A DNA stretch of 41,712 bases from Gryganskiella cystojenkinii (GCA_015852425.1 JAAAIG010000286.1:1-41712), one strand, 5' to 3'; positions 19,854 through 31,845 are shown, counted from the stretch's first letter. The notes: a model not told the origin generated them from the letters alone. Numbers and translations are program-made.

Positions 19854-21941
19854 ATGGACGTTGACAACAGACCCCCGCCCCTGCCCGCTAAGCTGCGCTG
19901 GCGCCCCTACGCCAACGGCAACTCGCTCAAGTCCAAGAACAAGCCCAAGAAAGAGGACGCGCCAAAGCAGAAGCAGGCACCCAACCCAAAGGCTGTTGCC
20001 TCTAAAATGCGGGGTGCCCAATACTACACCGGCAAGACCCGAACTGTCGAGGTCCAACTCCAATGGGAGGAAGCAGAGACGATCCAGTCCATGAGCAATG
20101 GTGGTCATCCCCATAACCATCATCACCCTCATCATCCAGAGCAACAACATCCACAGCAAGGATCCCGGGACTCTTCTCCCTCGGCCTCCTCGGTCTCTTC
20201 CTCGTCTTCTTCTTCTGACGGTCAATCCAAATCCAGGAACAACAGCAGTGACAGCAACAGCAGTGGTGTATTTGCCTCTATCCAACGAGCCATGTCCTCG
20301 CTCCCCAGTCCTCCTTCCTCACAACAACCCTTGACCACCCGACTGGACCTGGTAGGAGGACAATCCGACTTTTCTCTCTTCCGAGCCACCATTCCAGGAT
20401 TAAACGATAGTGGCTTCTTGAACAGCTCTCTGCCCATGGATGCTGCTTCGAGCAACAATGCTTATCAGATCACCTTGAACGCGCTCTTTCAGAGTCAAAA
20501 CTTCAAGAACCCGACCGCGTACCAAACTCCTGCTCTCTTCAACTCTACTGATAACACAACAAACGCGCCGCCCCTGACCCACAATAATCACAACAATAAC
20601 AATAACAGCAACAACAACGGCGCATCTTCCGTTCCTTCTTCTGCCGCCCTCCTGGGTGCATCGAATATTAACCACGCCTTGCTCTCAGATCCCAATCGGA
20701 TGCTCTCTGGTCAAGAACTCCTGAGTATTGCCTCTATCGACGAACTCTTGAACTCTTGTGGGTTCGTTGACTCGGCGACCAACCCTTTGAACGCACCCCA
20801 GAGTCACCTCAGTGCCCAGATCCTGCCCTCACCCGCCAACTCGAACCAATCTCTCGAGTCCTCGCCGCTGGCCAGTTTGTTGGACTTGGACGGCAACAAT
20901 GCGGGCTTTGTTCGCAGTGTCTCGCCTTGTTCAAATTCCTTTTCGCCCATGGCACTCACCAACAACTCGTTCGAAGCTCTCTTGGCTCAGTCTGTCCCAC
21001 CAGGGCAGGCGACCCAAACGGCCTCTACCGCCACGGGCACCAACAATGCTTACACAGAGCTCCTTCAAGAATTGGCCTCGCCATTTGATTATCTCGCCAC
21101 TGACGTCAATATGAGCAACAGTCCCGCAGCCTGGCCTTCGCTCTTTGCCACTGCCACCACTTCCAACAACAATAACATCAACACAGCCTCTGCCGCCGCC
21201 GCCACAGTCAAGGATCAGGGTCTCAATGCGGTCGAGACTCTCGCAGTCGCTTCAGTACCAGGACCAGCTCCTCAACGAATGGAGATCGCCACTCAAACCG
21301 ATGGCCCTTACTCGCCTATTTCAGGAACAAGCTCTACCCGAGGATCGACCCATGGTTCCCCCTCTCTGGCCAGTTCACTTGGTCTCTCGGACGAGGAACT
21401 GGATCCTGACTGGCTCAACTTTTTGGACGAAGCCTCGCCCTTGTTCACGGACATTGACATGCCCTCGCCTCCTCCTTCGGGAGATGAGGGTCCAGCAAGC
21501 CTCCCCTCGAGCCCCAGCAAATCAAGTTCTCGCGATCGCTCCATGTGGAATTGGGCTGAAGAATTGCTCAAACCTGGTGTCAAGACACCGACGGGTACTC
21601 GTGGCGGGTTCCCTACTTCCCAGAGTGGTTATCCTTCGATGACCAATGTTCCTAGCGGTGGTCAGATTGGAGGTGGAGGGCTCGTCCGGACGCTCCAGGG
21701 CACGAATCAGCAGCGTTCTGTCAAGTCAAGTACTAACGCCGCAACCTCGTCTGACAAGGATGTGGCGGCAAATGAATCTCCTCGTGAGGGTCAATCAGCC
21801 AAGACGACCTCTTCTGGTCCCACATCGACTACCCAGAGTGCCATTCCACCGATGGAACCCAAGGAGGATAACCAATTTGGAGGACTGATGGCCATGATTC
21901 GTGGACTCTGGGTGAGCAAGAAGGGAGGAGAGGGTAATTAA
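19854..21941 (+). CDS. uncharacterised Ser/Asn/Pro-rich protein, possible transcription regulator, 695 aa
   Basis: A single exon with no stop and strong coding bias. I choose ATG 19854 (MDVDNRPPPLPAK), not the in-frame ATG at 19719, because the intervening sequence is the (CT)-rich leader. I do not recognise the family. Visible features: a basic Pro/Lys N-terminus (residues ~1-60) with KMRGAQYYTGKTRTVEVQLQ; a His-rich patch near residue 85-100 (HPHNHHHPHH); long Ser, Asn and Gln tracts; several short Leu-rich amphipathic pieces (ELLSIASIDELLNSCGF; ELLQELASPFDYL); and a strongly acidic segment at ~513-540 (DEELDPDWLNFLDEASPLFT) of the kind found in activation domains. The C-terminus (FGGLMAMIRGLWVSKKG) is conserved-looking and hydrophobic-basic. 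No zinc finger, bZIP or homeodomain is visible, so a co-activator is more likely than a DNA-binding factor. That is inference. Confidence 0.7.
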   Translation: MDVDNRPPPLPAKLRWRPYANGNSLKSKNKPKKEDAPKQKQAPNPKAVASKMRGAQYYTGKTRTVEVQLQWEEAETIQSMSNGGHPHNHHHPHHPEQQHPQQGSRDSSPSASSVSSSSSSSDGQSKSRNNSSDSNSSGVFASIQRAMSSLPSPPSSQQPLTTRLDLVGGQSDFSLFRATIPGLNDSGFLNSSLPMDAASSNNAYQITLNALFQSQNFKNPTAYQTPALFNSTDNTTNAPPLTHNNHNNNNNSNNNGASSVPSSAALLGASNINHALLSDPNRMLSGQELLSIASIDELLNSCGFVDSATNPLNAPQSHLSAQILPSPANSNQSLESSPLASLLDLDGNNAGFVRSVSPCSNSFSPMALTNNSFEALLAQSVPPGQATQTASTATGTNNAYTELLQELASPFDYLATDVNMSNSPAAWPSLFATATTSNNNNINTASAAAATVKDQGLNAVETLAVASVPGPAPQRMEIATQTDGPYSPISGTSSTRGSTHGSPSLASSLGLSDEELDPDWLNFLDEASPLFTDIDMPSPPPSGDEGPASLPSSPSKSSSRDRSMWNWAEELLKPGVKTPTGTRGGFPTSQSGYPSMTNVPSGGQIGGGGLVRTLQGTNQQRSVKSSTNAATSSDKDVAANESPREGQSAKTTSSGPTSTTQSAIPPMEPKEDNQFGGLMAMIRGLWVSKKGGEGN

Positions 21942-22674
21942 GCTCCTCCTCACTTTTTGTTCACTTTCCCTTTTTTAGCTCCATAGATGAGAAACCCCCA
22001 CCGTCTACCACCTGTTTTTGTATTCACGTTTTTTTTTCATAGTTCACCTGTACAGTACTCACGAATAATAATGACCCTCAAAACTTCATAAATATATCCA
22101 ATCGTTCGTAGATAGTCCAAAAGTCTATCGAGTCTCCCTCGGAAGGCTGAGTAGCAATCTGTTTTGTTTGGCCCACGTTTCACGACCACAAAGCCAAATT
22201 GGTGACAAAGCAATTGGAGTGCGCGGCAAATAAATGGGTGCACGGCCTGCGACCACTTTCATGCAAAGGGTCCTTTTCGATCCCCTCTCTCTTTTTTCTT
22301 CTTTCCTGCTTGGCCACCAAGCTTTAGTGTCGTTTGTCTTTTGGGCTGTGCTGGACGACCCAGACGCGAATAAAGAGGTTGCCCATACAGGAGAGCCCAC
22401 TGTAGAGGAGAAAACTATAAAAGAAGCCGTCGTCCCCAACTTCAACCGCTCTTCACCCTTCCTACTTTCATCTTGCGAACTCACCTGCCACATTTTGTTC
22501 TCTCTCACTTTTTTAAAAAAAACTACTGCTACGACACTATAAAAAGAAGCGACAAATTTATCCTTCTCTTTTTTTTTCTCTCACGGTCCAGATTTTAGGT
22601 CACTCACGCCAACAAAAAAAAAAAACTTCACGCACAATAATATCTGTTTCTGGACATTATCCTTATTACAGGCC
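21942..22674 (+). promoter_or_regulatory. intergenic region and promoter of the giant gene
   Basis: 733 bp. It has two TATA-like elements (22416-22423 and 22538-22546), a pyrimidine tract near 22560-22590, and poly-A at 22613-22625. The sequence TTATTACAG immediately before GCCATG at 22672 looks like a splice acceptor, so a short 5' UTR intron is possible. No coding region is convincing. Confidence 0.45.
22538..22546 (+). promoter_or_regulatory. TATA box candidate of the giant gene
   Basis: TATAAAAAG, identical to the flavoenzyme element, 129 bp before the ATG. A weaker second candidate TATAAAAG lies at 22416-22423. Confidence 0.5.
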
Positions 22675-25600
22675 ATGTCCTATTACTTTGGTTCACCGTC
22701 AACAACCCCGGTCTCATCGGTCAAGACCGGGACGAACGTTGCCGAGGAGTTCGCGTTGAATCCGGAGAAACGCCAAGAACTCATCGACACAATCCCAACA
22801 GGCACTAAAGAATACTATCTCTATCGACTGCGTCAAGTCTCGATCAACCTTCAGGATCCTTCGAAAGAAATCACGGCTGGAAGGATGTTTGAAGCCATGT
22901 CGATCCTAAAAATGGCCGAGTCCTCATTAATGTTTCGAGACAGCAACGAGACACTCGAGCAATTCCGGGCCCAGTTTGCACTTCTCGGATACAAAATCCA
23001 ACCGGATCAGTTCTTGAAACAACTGCCGTTCAACAAGAGTTCGGTCACGCAGCTGGATTCTCCTTTTGGCCCGCCCACCGCAGGCTTTCAGTTCACCCTG
23101 GCCCAACCGACAACGAATACCGACGGTCGTCCTTCTCAACCTCTCGCAACAGGAGGATTGAGCGATATCCGAGAGAGTCTGTCGAGTACGATGGATCCGA
23201 GTATGATCTCGACTGATTTTTTGGTTCAACAATTGTTGTTGGACATTGAACGGAAACCGTACGATACCCGGGTCCCGCAGCAGGCCTGGCCGTTCCTGAT
23301 GGCGAAACGCGAGACCGAGACGACATTGATGCGCTTGACCACAGACGCACTGTTGAGCGTGTTCAAGACGATCCAGCTGTCGATCTCGAGCAAGTCTCTG
23401 GACGTGATGGAACATTTTTCGGACCGAGATCGCGCCCAGGTGGATTCGATCGTGACCAAAGTGATCTTGCGACTGGTCGAGGCCCTGAAATTGAATTTCG
23501 GGGATGGATTGACACAATTTCAATATTTGACGAATACGCAACTGGGGATGTTGCGAAAGGCGAAACCAGACCTGATGAACAATGAAGGGTTTGTTGGGTT
23601 GTTGGAAAAGAGGATCTTCCCGAGGCCGTCGATTGACTTCCATGTCAAGGAGGCTGAAGAGGTCCATAAGGAATGGTTGGACCGGATGTTGATCTTTGTG
23701 GATCAGTTGTCGGCCAAGTTCAATCGACACAAGTTGTCGGTTTATTTGATGAGTCTCGAGTATGACTTGAAGAAGAAGATTATGAACAAGGACAAGTTCA
23801 TGAAGTAAGGAAGAAGAAGAAAACATCGGAATGAGGATATTCATTGCACCATGACAAAAAAGACAAATGAGTGTATGAATTTTATTAACAAATCATTATT
23901 TTTTTACCCTCTCGCCCCCTCTTTACACTCTCTTACTCTCTTGGTGAATAGATATGTCGCGATCCCGAGAACTCATACGTTTTACAAGGAAGAAAGGCTG
24001 GGTGCCATCGCTCCAAAGTCGGGTCTGTTCGAACGCGATGTCAACATTGTGAACATGATGAACCCAGCAGCACTTCATCATTGGTCGACTGTAGGGTCAT
24101 CTCTTCTCCTTACTTTTTTTTTCTGTTGTTTGTAACTGTGTCGCTCTCGCGGATCCCTAAGCACGAAGCAACTGACAATCATCTTTCTATCATTTTTCTT
24201 CATTTTTTTGTTTTTTAATAGCGCGTCAAATTGGTTACAAAGGTTCGCGACGACGATATTGTGGACGAGTACTTGACTTATTTCGTAACGCAAGCTAGAT
24301 CTGCAAAGGACTTTGAAGGATTCTTCTCTGTCAAGGATTTCTTGAACCCTTTGTTGGCCAAGGCTATGTTGACCTCGGGTGATAAGGACGTCACCACCTG
24401 GTAAAAATTGGACATTATTTACGCTCTTGTGGTTTTGTTTATTGGATGTTAAAAAGGCTCAAAAAAAATCCAACACTGATATATTTGGTTCTCTCCTTTT
24501 AAAAAAAAATTAGGTCAAAGCTTTTGAACACGGCTGGGAACCTGACCACGTTGACAGAACAGACAATGGTTAAATTTGCACGTGGGAACCCAGCGACGTT
24601 CTTGCCCGAGGACCCCGTCGTGTTCCGATTGAAGGTCAAGAACGCGAAACGCGTGATTGTCCGGGTCTTTGAGGTCAAGACGCTCGAATATCTTCAACAA
24701 CACGAAGGCGTCGTGGGAAAGAACTTGAACCTGGAGGGGTTGAGTGCGAATTGGGAACATACCTTGTCTTTTGATTTCCCTGCGATCGAGATTCATGAGG
24801 TGTCGATCGACTTGCCAGAGTTGGCGAATCGCCGGGGTGCTTTTGTCATGGATGTGATATGCAATGGCGAAAACAGCATGGCTTATTTCACAAAGGTAAG
24901 GGAAAAAAAATCAATGAGGCCCAGTAATGATGGCATGAAAGACAGGCTTAATATAGTTTTCGGCGTATTTCTCACTAAAACATTGTTTATTTCGCGTGAT
25001 GCTTATCTTTGTCGCCAATCCTCCTCTCTTTCTGTGATCACTATAGGGATACTTGGACTATATCGAGAGACAGAGTGTTGCTGGTCATGTCCTGACCATT
25101 ATTGATGAACATCAAAAGAAAATCACAGAGGACGTCGGTGTTTGGTACAATGGTTACTTTTACAAGGTAAGACGGAAGACAGAATAATAGCGGAGAATAA
25201 TCTGCCATTTGAATTTGGTTTAACTTGGACCTGGCTCTGAACTTACGTGTTACTGTCATATTTTATTGAATATTTTGTAGACAAACGAGAATGGCGACAT
25301 CATCATCCCTTATAAATCTCCCTCTGGGGGTAATGGTGCGAACGAGGTTTTCATCACCCACAACGATTTCACGACCCGTAGACCGTTTGCTCATTACCGA
25401 GAGTACTACGATATGGCTTTGTCCTGTCATCTCGATCATGAATCATTGGTCGCTGGGTCCGCTGCAAAGGTAAGAGGCGTGCGATTTCATGAACTTTATT
25501 ATGTAGCCTTTCGTCCAGGGGGGCCGGGGGGCGGTCAGCTATTTGGCAAACGAGATACAGTTACTAAATTTTTGTGATGTATATATAGCTGTTGATCAAG

Positions 25601-28600
25601 CCCCATGTGACGATTGCTGGAAGGCAGGTTACTTGCCCTGTCGAGTTGTTGGAGCGTGTCGTCCTCCAGATCGTGTCCATCGACACCAGCGACACGGAAT
25701 CGACCAAGACTGTCTTGGATTTCAAGGTCTTTGATCATGACCTGTCTGTGTATAGTTTCCAGGTGCCCGAGAACCTTCGGGAGATAGAGATTTCGTTGAG
25801 TGGCAGGATTAAGATCCTTGCGACTGGTGAATACCAAGAATTGCAGCAGAGCAAGAATGTTACTATTGATAGGTATGTTTTTTTGTTTTTTTGTTTTTTA
25901 TGTTCTCGGAGCAAGGCAGGGGGCTGAGGAGCGTGGACTGATTCTTTTAGATATATGGAGATAACAGCAACTAACTGCAACTCACTGTCTTATTTTTTAT
26001 ATGAATGTTGATATTAGCAACGGGTCTGATCAGGTGGTCAGCGTTCAGTTCAAAGATCGTAAACAGCAGGTTCAGCTTCATGGAGAAATCTTGACCATGC
26101 TTCGAAAGACAAGTGCAGGATATGAAGTCCACGTCATGGGCAAAAACGGTAAGTTCTCTTCCTCCCCCACATTCACTGAGAAAGGAACGACTGTACTTTC
26201 CAGTGAACTATCGCTAACTCCCAATTTCTCAACTATACTATTTTGTTGTGTCACCGTAGGTGAAAAGAGACCCGGCATCCCCATGGAATTCACGTTCGAC
26301 CACCCCATCTGGACCAAGGATTTATGCAAATACTTGATCTCGGACGCTAATGGTATTATCCGTCTCGGAGACTTGACTGACATTGACACGGTGACGTGCA
26401 ATCTCAACAGTAACAAGTGGTCCCTGGTCGAAACCAACCACAGGGATGATTTGCCGAGTAACATTCAGAGTATTGCTGGAGATCCCATCTATCTGTCTGT
26501 CAGCCGTCAAGACCTTTGCTTTGTGCACAACATCACGCTGTTTAAGCGGTCGACCGAATCCTCTGGCGCGAACTGGTGAGTTTTTTTCATGCATGGAAAA
26601 AATTGGAAACAAGACGCATATTATTGCTTTTTTTTTTTTTTTTTTTGGTCCGCGAACAATCATATTAAGAAAAAGCAAGAAAGACTGATCCCATTCCTCC
26701 CCTCAACCACTAATATTGAAAAAATAGGTGTTTGGTGGACGACTACACTGGACATATTCGACTTCAGGATGGACTCTTGACGATCAAGGATCTGATTCCT
26801 GGATATTATACCTTGAAGATCTCACCCGAACAGTCGATCGAAATCACGGTTGCGAATGTCAAGGCTTCGGAATCTCGTATCGCTGGTTTGGACGATTACC
26901 ATCTTGGCGTCAATCCCATGCTCGAAGTCCCCGACAGCGCTAAGCATCCCTTGCATATGCCCCCCGCGTTCGCGAATGATTCTACAGAGACGGTCGAGAT
27001 CCAGGTCCGAAACTGGACCGAGGCCACTCGTGTTTGTATTCTTGCCACGAGATATTTGCCTCACACACCCATGTTTGAGAACCTGTTTGTTTGTGACACC
27101 TTGGTTCCCTGGCAGAAACTCAAGGCGACTCAGACGTTGACCACATACAGTACCGGCCGTGTCCTCGGTGAAGAATACCAGTATATCCTAAACCGAAAGG
27201 CACAGACAAATCACTGGGCCGGTAACCTGTTGAGCAAACCAAGCGTCTTGCTCACGCCATGGAGTGTGGGTGATACTACCATGTCGCAGCAACATATGGC
27301 TCAGACGGACAGCAGCAGGCTAGTTAGCAATGTTGAGTCTGCCTATGGAGCCGCTGTAGCCGGTGCAGGAGGCCAAGGTCTTGGCCGTGGAGGAGCGCAA
27401 CGTCATCGTCGGATTCTGCCTCCCGGTTTACCTCCTCTGTTGACGTTTGCGTCCCATCCGAGTGTGATCCTTGTGAACTTGATCCCGGATCAAGCCACAG
27501 GCCGATTGATTGTTCCGTATGCAGAGTTTAAGGAATGCAGTTTCTTGCAGATCTATGTCACGGATGCGGACCAGGCTCTGCAACAGAGTCTTTCAATCTC
27601 ACGATTGGCAGAGATGCCACTTCAGCGACGAGATTTGAGGTTCAAGAGTCCGCTGGATCATACTAAGCACTATATCGGTGAACGGTCTGGTTCAAACTTG
27701 GATCCCAAGTTCGAAGCCGCGGTCCAGGCCGAGGATGGGTCGTTCGAGGCGAAATCGATCATGTTGAGTTCAACGGGTAGCTCCTCGTCTGCGATCCGGG
27801 TGATTAACGCGGTCAGTCAGGTCTATGATCTGATGATGACCTTGATCGAGGGTTCTGCGATCCATAAACAAAACTTGAAAAAGTTTGGGTTTGTGACGGA
27901 TTGGCATCGTTTGTCGGCTGTGGAGAAGAACGAAAAGTTCTCGAAATGGAATTGCCACGAGCTGAACTTATTCCTTTACAAGAAGGATCGTCCCTACTTT
28001 GACAAGGTTGTCCAGTCGTTCATTAAGGTAAGGATTGCTCGGTTTTGTTTTGTTTTTTTTCATTTTATTATATATGTTTTGTTTGTTTCTTTCATCTCAT
28101 TTGCACATTTGCTAATAACCTTCGAATTTGATATGTTCTTTTTTTTCACTTAGAACAAATTGATCAAGTCGTTTGTGGATGACTACCTCATCGGAGCTGA
28201 TTTGGAAAAGTACACGACCCTCACGGAATTCAACAAGCTGACGTGCATGGAGAAATGTCTCTTGGCCCAGCGTCTGCCCCGTGTCCGACCTTCAGTTTCG
28301 AAATGGATCAAGAACCGACTCCGAAACCCCAAGGTCGCTAGTGATGTCAAGTTGTTCCGAACAGTGATGCAATCCGGTAACGCGGAGGAAATTCCTTCCT
28401 CTCCTGCTTATAGTCCTACCTCGCCCAGTTATTCTCCTACCTCCCCAGCGTATGCAGCTCCACAGCCAAGCTCAAATAGGTATGTGATCGATAGCTCCTC
28501 CTCCACAAAAAAGACAACAAATCGAAGCTAACGTCTTCCCTACTTTTTTTCTTCTTCGTTCTTCCTTCCATTGTTAGCCTTCTTAACCAGCTTGAATCGG

Positions 28601-31600
28601 CCGAGCAAGCAGATGATTTCGAGATGGTTGAACGATCCGCCTATCAACCTATGTCAATGTCATTTTCAGCCGCTTCTCCACCCATTTTCCCGGCAGCCCC
28701 AGCTGGAGGCTTTGGAGGCTTTGGAAGCGCTGCTCCTGTTCAGCAACAGTCGAGAGGAGGCGGACTCTTTGGCTCAACCAGTGCTTCTGCTGCCCCTGCG
28801 GCCGCGTTCGGTGGCTTTGGAAGCGCTGCTCCTGCTCATACCCAGTCGAGAGGAGGCGGACTCTTCGGCTCAACCAGTTCTTCTGCTGCCCCTGCGTTCG
28901 GTGCTTCTTTTTCCTCCGCCCCCAGTCCTTTCTCTTCGCCAGCACCTCCACCACCACCACCCAGCGGTTTCGGCTCCAGTGCGTTTGGAAGCACAAACAG
29001 TAACAGCGCTCTTTCACCGATGAGTTTTGGAAGTGCTCGTCTGCCAACAACGAGCACGCCTACGGTTCCGACCACGGCTAGACAACAATCCCAACAGCTT
29101 CATCAACAACAGTTCAAGCCTGTGGATTTGACCAAGGAAATGGCAGAGACCTATTACTGGGATCGACAAGATCATGAGGGGACCAAGGAATCAAAGGATG
29201 TGAATGCATTCTGGATGGATTTCGCGGAATGGGATGAGGCCAAGGGCGGTTCGTTCCTGTCACAGGTAAGAACTCGCCTCGTTTGAAAGACTTGTTTTAA
29301 TCATGACCCAAAAATCTAACACTCCTTGTTACTTTCTTTTTTTGAATGTCTATTTAATCTATAGAATTTTGTTGTCAACACAGCCTCGTTTACGGATGTG
29401 ATGGCGACGTTGGCCCTCTTGGATGTGAGCTTCAAACCCAAGGATGCGTCTATCCGTCGGTCTGTGGACAGAAACCTGATCATCTCGTCGACCTCACCGG
29501 CGATCGTGTTCCATTCCTCGACCAAGGAACTGACCCAGACCCCCATCACGGGCGCAATCCTCGCGACCCAACAATATTTCAAGAAGTTGGAAAAGACTGT
29601 CTACAACAACAAGTTGGCGACGAACGTTCGGTCATATGTCCAGCCAGGCGCAGAGTTTATTCCGCTCGAGTCTTATGGTGTCCATGTAGTCCTGATGAGT
29701 AGGTTATGGAAAATGATAGCTTGACAGTAGCTTTTTTTTTTTTTTTGGGGGGGGGGGGGGGTTGAACATTTTATTCTTTCTGTAGCTCAAATACGACGAA
29801 TATCACTAACCAAAATCTCCTACTACTAACAAAATCATATAGACGCCACTCCTAACCCAATGAAACTTCATTTGGAGGTTCAGCTTCCCCAAGGAGCTAT
29901 GCCCATCGGCGATATTGAAACCAGTCAGGATGTCGAGTTGAGCGCTCATGGAACCTACCAGGACGAGTACATGTTCTATTTCCCTGAGGAAGGTGACTTC
30001 GATCACTACCCAGCTCACATCTCGGACGATGAGGAGATCATTGCCTTTGCTAACCCCACGGTCCTAAAGGTTCGTGTCCCCGTTCCCGGTGTATTCTCAG
30101 CTGGTTACGTTGTGGACACGACGACTTGGAACTATGTGGTCAATCATGGCTCGAATGACCAGGTCCTGGTCAAGCTCGGAACGGACTCCCTGGAAGGACT
30201 GCCTGTGGAACTATTGATCCCTCGGCTGTACAAGGATGTTGGGTTCCTGAAGAACGTGACCAACGTCCTGAGAGAACGCCACGAGTACATAGATCGGATC
30301 TGGAGTGTCTGTCTAGCGCTGGATTACAAGGAAGACCGGGAACTCGGTAAGCTCTTGAAAGAGTATATTGAACAACAGACGGTTGTGGACAAGGTCGGGC
30401 CTTATTTCACCTCGGCTCTGTTGACAAAACGACCCCAGAACCGGTACAAGCACCATGATAAATCGTTCCATTATCTGGAATACTTCCCCTTGATCAATGC
30501 GCGAACTCACAAGGCGACCAGGACGGCCAAGATCTTGAACGACCGATTCAAGCTGCAGTTTGACCGGTTCCTGACGTTGTTGAGTTCTCAACCGAGCCAT
30601 GGAGTCGGCGATCTGCTAGTGCTGATTGTCTATCTGTTGGCCCAGGATCGGATCTTGGAGGCCAAGGATAAGTTTGTAAAGCTCTCGGAGTTGGTCCAGA
30701 GCGAGGGGTTGGATCAGGATCCTGAGACCAAGGTCTTTCAACAGATCCAGTACGATTACCTGCAGTGTTACCTCAGTCTTTGCGTCGAGGTTCAGCAAAC
30801 CTCAATATCATCCGGCAACAGCGGCGACGACATTGGCATGGACGATTCCATCGAGAGTTTGATCTTGGATCTCGAGGGCGTGCTGACGATCCTGAACAAG
30901 TACCGTCGTTACCCTGTCAAACGTTGGAACAAGTTGTTCAAGGACATGCGCGAGTATGTTGATGAGATTCTGAAGGATTCGCTCGAGGCTGTCGGAGACG
31001 CCTCCTCTGCTGATGTTGAGATGAAGCAAGCGGCGACGATGGAAGAACCTGAGGAAGAGGACCAACCTGCTCGTCCATCGGATAGCTCTGCTGTGACCGT
31101 GGATTTCAAGATTGCCACCAACAGTCAGATTGAGATCCGTCATCAAGGTGTTCGAGAGGTGATTGTCGAGTATTACTCTATCGATGCTGAGACCATGTTC
31201 TCGTCCTCACCACTGACCTTCAGTGATCAGGGCGAGAGCGTGACGAATGTCGCGTCTGGCGCCAAATCGGCCGGTGGTAACAGCACTGAGGCCACGACGT
31301 CGAGCAACAGCTATCGATTGGTGAAACCCAATGGTGTGGACAAGCATACGATTTCCTTGGGCTCGTCCTCGTCTTCGAATCATAGTCTGTTGACAGTCCC
31401 GATTTTGGAACGGTACTTGAACACGAACGTGATGATCTCGGTCTCGACTGTTCCTGCAGCGGCGACGAAATCCTGGAGAGCTTATTACTCTCAGTCGATT
31501 GATGTCCTGTGCAACGAGAGATCGGGTACGATCCGGGTCTCGGCCAAGAGACACAAGAACAACCAAGGTCAGGTGACGACAGTTACTTCAAACAGCTCGA

Positions 31601-31845
31601 CCTCGACCTCGAGACCGATCCGGGGTGGATACGTCAAAGTCTATGCGGAGATGAAGAACGGATACAGGAGCACAAGCTTTTGGAAGGATGGATATACGGA
31701 TTTGGTCGGCCGATTCGAGTACGCTCAGGTGTCGACGGGGACTGCGAACGGGGGTTCCTTGGCCGACGTGAGACGTTTTGTTGTATTCGTGGATGGTGGA
31801 AAGGAAGGCTGTGTGGTCAAGACCGTCCCTGTGCCCGCCGTGTAA
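22675..31845 (+). CDS. giant multidomain protein of unknown function, 2506 aa, MG-like/CTD-heptad/FG-rich
   Basis: Fourteen exons: 22675-23804, 23952-24090, 24222-24400, 24514-24895, 25047-25166, 25281-25469, 25589-25872, 26018-26148, 26260-26575, 26728-28027, 28154-28479, 28578-29265, 29365-29698, 29843-31845 (7521 nt, phases close). I do not recognise a named family. Residues ~1-480 are mixed helical. Residues ~510-1250 are rich in short beta strands; segments such as VFRLKVKNAKRVIVRVFEV and GVWYNGYFYKTNENGDI recall alpha-2-macroglobulin MG domains. No thioester CxEQ motif, signal peptide or membrane segment is seen, so it should be cytosolic or nuclear. Near residue 1475-1490 lies YSPTSPSYSPTSPAY. 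Residues ~1540-1660 are FG/GLFG-rich with Pro runs. Residues ~1840-2400 hold an alpha-helical block with an acidic loop. A final beta domain ends with YVKVYAEMKNG and FWKDGYTDLVGRFEY, a pattern I associate with MG-like modules. Scaffold function is a guess. Confidence 0.85.
28400..28456 (+). other. RNA polymerase II CTD-like heptads inside the giant protein
   Basis: The reading frame encodes SPAYSPTSPSYSPTSPAYA. This is one perfect YSPTSPS heptad followed by YSPTSPA and flanked by partial copies. Tyr1, Ser2, Pro3, Thr4, Ser5 and Pro6 of the RPB1 consensus are all kept. It lies just before the exon end at 28479. Confidence 0.9.
28700..29050 (+). other. FG/GLFG-rich low-complexity linker with internal duplication
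   Basis: Encodes repeated GFGGFGSAAP and SRGGGLFGSTS blocks (two near-copies, about 28710-28780 and 28810-28885), a Pro-rich patch, then SGFGSSAFGS. The phenylalanine-glycine spacing resembles nucleoporin FG repeats. The two blocks are also similar at nucleotide level, showing tandem duplication of about 102 bp. Confidence 0.75.
29732..29761. repeat. T15-G15 homopolymer junction in intron
   Basis: Fifteen T residues directly followed by fifteen G residues, within the last intron (29699-29842) of the giant gene. Confidence 0.85.

Noticed and set aside
22927..23844. 305-codon minus-strand open frame
   Set aside because: Antisense shadow of exon 1 of the giant gene, with no motif and no splice consistency.
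22675..31845. Giant gene as a secreted thioester alpha-2-macroglobulin
   Set aside because: No signal peptide at the N-terminus and no C-x-E-Q thioester motif anywhere in the assembled frame.
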